A stretch of DNA of 10,697 bases, from the NCBI GenBank assembly GCA_946803715.1, contig CAMPET010000485.1:1-10697 (forward strand), read 5' to 3'. Each line of letters starts with the position of its first letter. Positions within the stretch are counted from its first letter, which is position 1. A program made the position numbers and the translations under genes. This document shows positions 8,379 to 10,697 of the stretch, piece after piece. The DNA is from Beroe ovata. Lineage: Eukaryota > Ctenophora > Nuda > Beroida > Beroidae. The notes under the pieces were generated by a model, which was not told the DNA's origin, made no database searches, and worked only from the letters and a program-made list of their open reading frames with translations.

Positions 8379-9886
8379 CAGAAGTATAAGTCTGACTCTG
8401 ACGGTAATCCGCCTGCCGACATATGGAGGGAAATGAACTCTGTGAGGGAAAATAAACTCTTTCAGTTTCATCTTCGCGCTTTTATCTTGTGCCTCGGTGT
8501 TTGAATTTTCCAAGTTCAGCTTACAATTACAACTACAAGACTGAAGACGTGCGCTCTGAGTCTGACTTAAAGTTAAAAGTATGTACGGTCCGAGTCTGTT
8601 GTCGGAGTCTGGCTTCTGTAACTGCACGTGATAGTGTGTTGTGTGTACACTGTACATCGTAACCGAGTCAGGAGACATTATCACGATCCTATCGGACTTT
8701 CACTTATCGAAAGAGCTTGAAGTTGAACACTAAAATGGGATGCAGCAGATGGGTGATACTGATAGACTTAGAGGAACTTGGAGTTGGAGGGTGGGTAGGA
8801 GCAGTGCTGTTTGAAAGTGAAACTGAGACATGAGATTGAGACTGCGGCCGTCAATATATGAACAAATCATATATTTGATTGAAGCAAATATTGTTAACTA
8901 AACGTCCCAATTCACACCAATATTACACACGAAGTCCCGAAGTTTTTCAAAACTGTGTTGGGGCAGTTTTTGTCGAAATTTTACTTTCGGGTCAAACTGA
9001 TGTCAAAGCCGCGTTTACGGTCGTACAGCGCAGTTAGCTTTGCTGGTGACATGGTCGAGGAAACATTTTTCGAACGCGATGTCACAAAATTGATATGGAA
9101 ATCTGTGGGACATTCAGTACGTTAGAACTATGCTAACTTTAAGAGATGAAACTTTAACCATCGTGTTGAAAAATGGACTTATGTTCAAGTAATGGCCGCG
9201 CGCTCTGAATTTCTTTTATATTCAACTGAAGTTGCAACGTGCAACATGGTACGCGCGGCTCTGAAACGTTCCTTATATGGAATACTTGCAGGCAGGTGCG
9301 CTCCTGCTGCGAACTCTTTCACACGTACGGCGTTTGTTCTGATCGTGGTTGTTTATAACTATAAGATTAGGTAGATATGGTAAAACACGAATGTTGGATT
9401 GCTTGCTATGCGATAATTGTTTTGAAATAGAGACGTAGCATCGATACCACTGGATCACATGTGTGATGTCGGTCCAAGTTGATATTTGTTTAATGTTTGA
9501 GCTGATGATAAAAGGAAATTATGGGCTTAGTAAACTATGATCTGTATGTAACTCAATGCTCACGACATCCAGAAGTACATTTATCAACCGTTCTGGTCAG
9601 GGCCTTGGGAATGCCGTAACTTTAGTGGTTTGTAGGTTTTTTCGTATTTGTTTCATAGCCATCATGCCATGCCATTCCATTCGCATGGCACCAAGAGGAG
9701 TGAGTGTCTCGGCATAAATGTTGCATGAATGATGAATGTTATTTGATTGGATCAGGAATCTCGAACTTCCAAAGGACATCGTCGATACTCATTGAACTGA
9801 AAGTCGTATCATGATGCCCATGTCAATGTCATATCTAGCCTTGTGTGTGCTGAAAGTGAATGACATCTTTTCCGTCAATAGGAAAT
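8379..9886. other. Non-coding stretch, no supported gene
   Basis: No frame with recognisable protein content on either strand. Structures seen: a perfect 9-bp-stem hairpin at 8853-8875 (AATATATGA, 5-nt loop), an imperfect 54-bp tandem duplication from 9192 (both copies start ATGG followed by a CGCG-rich block and CTCTGAA), a GTTGCA-ACG-TGCAAC palindrome at 9231-9245, and an 8-bp-stem hairpin at 9665-9690 (TGCCATGC/GCATGGCA). Confidence 0.5.
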
Positions 9887-10157
9887 TGATTTCTCGATCA
9901 TTTCACGATCATTTCTCGATCATTTCACGATCATTTTACTATGATCATTGATGAATCATGTCATATCATGATCATTGATCATATCATATCAATATCAATA
10001 TCATTACTCATTGAATTTGATGATAATATCATGATGTGCCATAGTCATGCTTTGCCAAATTCAATCAATTCACGATGATTTCATAATCAATTCACATTCA
10101 ATTCACGAGTTGCAATTCACGATCATTTTACAATCATTTTGAAAAACGATCATTTCA
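9887..10157. repeat. 11-bp CGATCATTTCW repeats in ATCAT-rich DNA
   Basis: Four tandem units start at 9895, 9906, 9917 and 9928, with alternating final base A/T, preceded by a partial unit. Three more occur at 10120, 10131 and 10147. Between them is degenerate DNA rich in ATCAT, TGATCA and CAATATC, which looks like decayed members of the same repeat. Confidence 0.75.
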
Positions 10158-10312
10158 CTATTTTCGTTGAACTGCAGTCAGAAAATATAATGCATATGTC
10201 AATGTCATGTTGTTATTCCGATTGTCCATGTCATTCAAAGCCCGGCTTCATTGCCAGAATATTACATGTTATTCTGTCACTGTCAGGTTTGCATGGTGCA
10301 GTGCAAGTGGTG

Positions 10313-10326
10313 GCGCGCATGCGCGC
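10313..10326. promoter_or_regulatory. GCGCGCATGCGCGC palindrome, possible NRF-1-type site
   Basis: A perfect 14-bp palindrome in an AT-rich neighbourhood. Its core GCGCATGCGC (10315-10324) matches the site bound by NRF-1 family factors in animals and is common in animal promoters. It lies about 290 bp upstream of the gag-like start. Whether it drives that or any transcript cannot be seen. Confidence 0.35.
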
Positions 10327-10429
10327 TCTCAATTGAACTGACAATTATAATTACTTGTACGTAGGGCGCGATGTCCAGCCCCGTGTACGTGGCTCGCACA
10401 GCTGAGTGCACAGGTTTCGTAGGGGATTA

Positions 10430-10594
10430 TGTTATATTGGTAATTTATTATGAAGTTTATAATCTGTTATTAACCAATATATTTCCAGTCTCTCTGGCTG
10501 ATAATGGATTTCAGTTTCCTATGTTAAACTGCTGTCTTTCTTGTTCTGACTCTTGAATCAAAGTTGGAAACTCGGACTCTTGATCAAACTCACA
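10430..10594 (+). repeat. Possible 5' LTR of a retrotransposon
   Basis: TGTTATATTGG at 10430 and CTCACA ending at 10594 would give a short 165-bp LTR with TG...CA ends, just upstream of a primer-binding match and a gag-like frame. It shares TGTTATAT and TAATTTATTATGAAGTTT with 3738-3785. The left boundary is uncertain and the second LTR lies outside the window. Confidence 0.3.
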
Positions 10595-10603
10595 AATACT
10601 AAA

Positions 10604-10697
10604 ATGGCGACGAGGACCTACAAAAGAACTTACAAGGGTGGATCTGATTTTGATGAGTTTGCAGAACAATTTGAATTGTGGGCAAGTATTCAAGACA
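10604..10697 (+). CDS. N-terminus of a possible retrotransposon Gag-like protein, cut by the window end
   Basis: AAAATGG gives a good animal start context, and 31 codons stay open to the window end. The peptide begins MATRTYKRTYKGG (basic) and continues with an aromatic and acidic stretch containing FDEFAEQFELW. That resembles the start of the helical Gag domain in Ty3/gypsy-type elements, where a W/F-rich amphipathic helix follows a short leader. The upstream LTR-like sequence and the primer-binding match support a retroelement. A host gene first exon is the main alternative, because 31 residues are too few to decide. Confidence 0.4.
   Translation, partial: MATRTYKRTYKGGSDFDEFAEQFELWASIQD
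10605..10616 (+). promoter_or_regulatory. Primer-binding-site match to tRNA-Ser 3' end
   Basis: TGGCGACGAGGA is exactly complementary to the last 12 nt (with CCA) of metazoan tRNA-Ser(GCU), a known primer for LTR retrotransposons. Complementarity ends after 12 nt. It overlaps the ATG of the frame starting at 10604, which is unusual and weakens the call. Confidence 0.35.

Noticed and set aside
8349-8684. 111-codon minus-strand frame
   Set aside because: Begins outside and ends inside the minisatellite edge; no recognisable motif.
9192-9374. 60-codon plus-strand frame starting ATGGCC
   Set aside because: Short, spans an imperfect tandem duplication, and has no homology I can recognise despite a fair start context.

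Overview
The window looks like an invertebrate animal nuclear genome. Introns in the one clear spliced gene are short (70-106 bp) and all follow GT-AG rules with consistent phases. The gene families are metazoan (DSTYK kinase, a 6-O type carbohydrate sulfotransferase fragment), and the flanks are AT-rich with minisatellites, microsatellites and transposon remains. A compact early-branching or marine invertebrate genome such as a sponge would fit, but this is inference. Isolated N positions (2800, 4062, 4966, 5667) mark uncertain base calls.

Layout. (1) 2-1120, plus strand: five exons of DSTYK, from the helical region before the kinase domain through the N-lobe, the HRD loop and the APE motif. 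The last exon ends at a good donor, and the rest of the C-lobe is nowhere in the window. (2) 1255-2403, minus strand: an apparently intronless gene for a secreted 382-residue protein of unknown family with two HExxH motifs, facing the kinase gene. (3) 2432-4997: a 2.57 kb element bounded by perfect 31-bp inverted repeats and TA duplications, as in Tc1/mariner-type elements. It has no visible transposase. It carries a 38-nt subterminal inverted repeat, a possible decayed LTR, the C-terminal 87 codons of a carbohydrate sulfotransferase, and an array of seven short palindromes (CTAGTC-NAC-GACTAG) next to its right end. It sits 27 bp upstream of the start codon of the secreted protein gene. (4) 5000-6620: no supported gene, with a weak tRNA-like patch near 5961-6010. 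(5) 6621-8378: TC/CA microsatellite, then about 1.1 kb of an 18-bp minisatellite with a 180-bp higher-order duplication. (6) 8379-9886: no supported gene, a few hairpins. (7) 9887-10157: an 11-bp CGATCATTTCW repeat within ATCAT-rich DNA. (8) 10313-10697: a GCGCGCATGCGCGC palindrome, then a possible LTR, a 12-nt tRNA-Ser-type primer-binding match, and the first 31 codons of a gag-like ORF leaving the window.

The genes do not form a pathway. The most notable feature is the inverted-repeat element: a candidate gene-capturing, non-autonomous DNA transposon with an unusual palindrome array, lying in the promoter or 5' UTR region of an unrecognised secreted protein gene.
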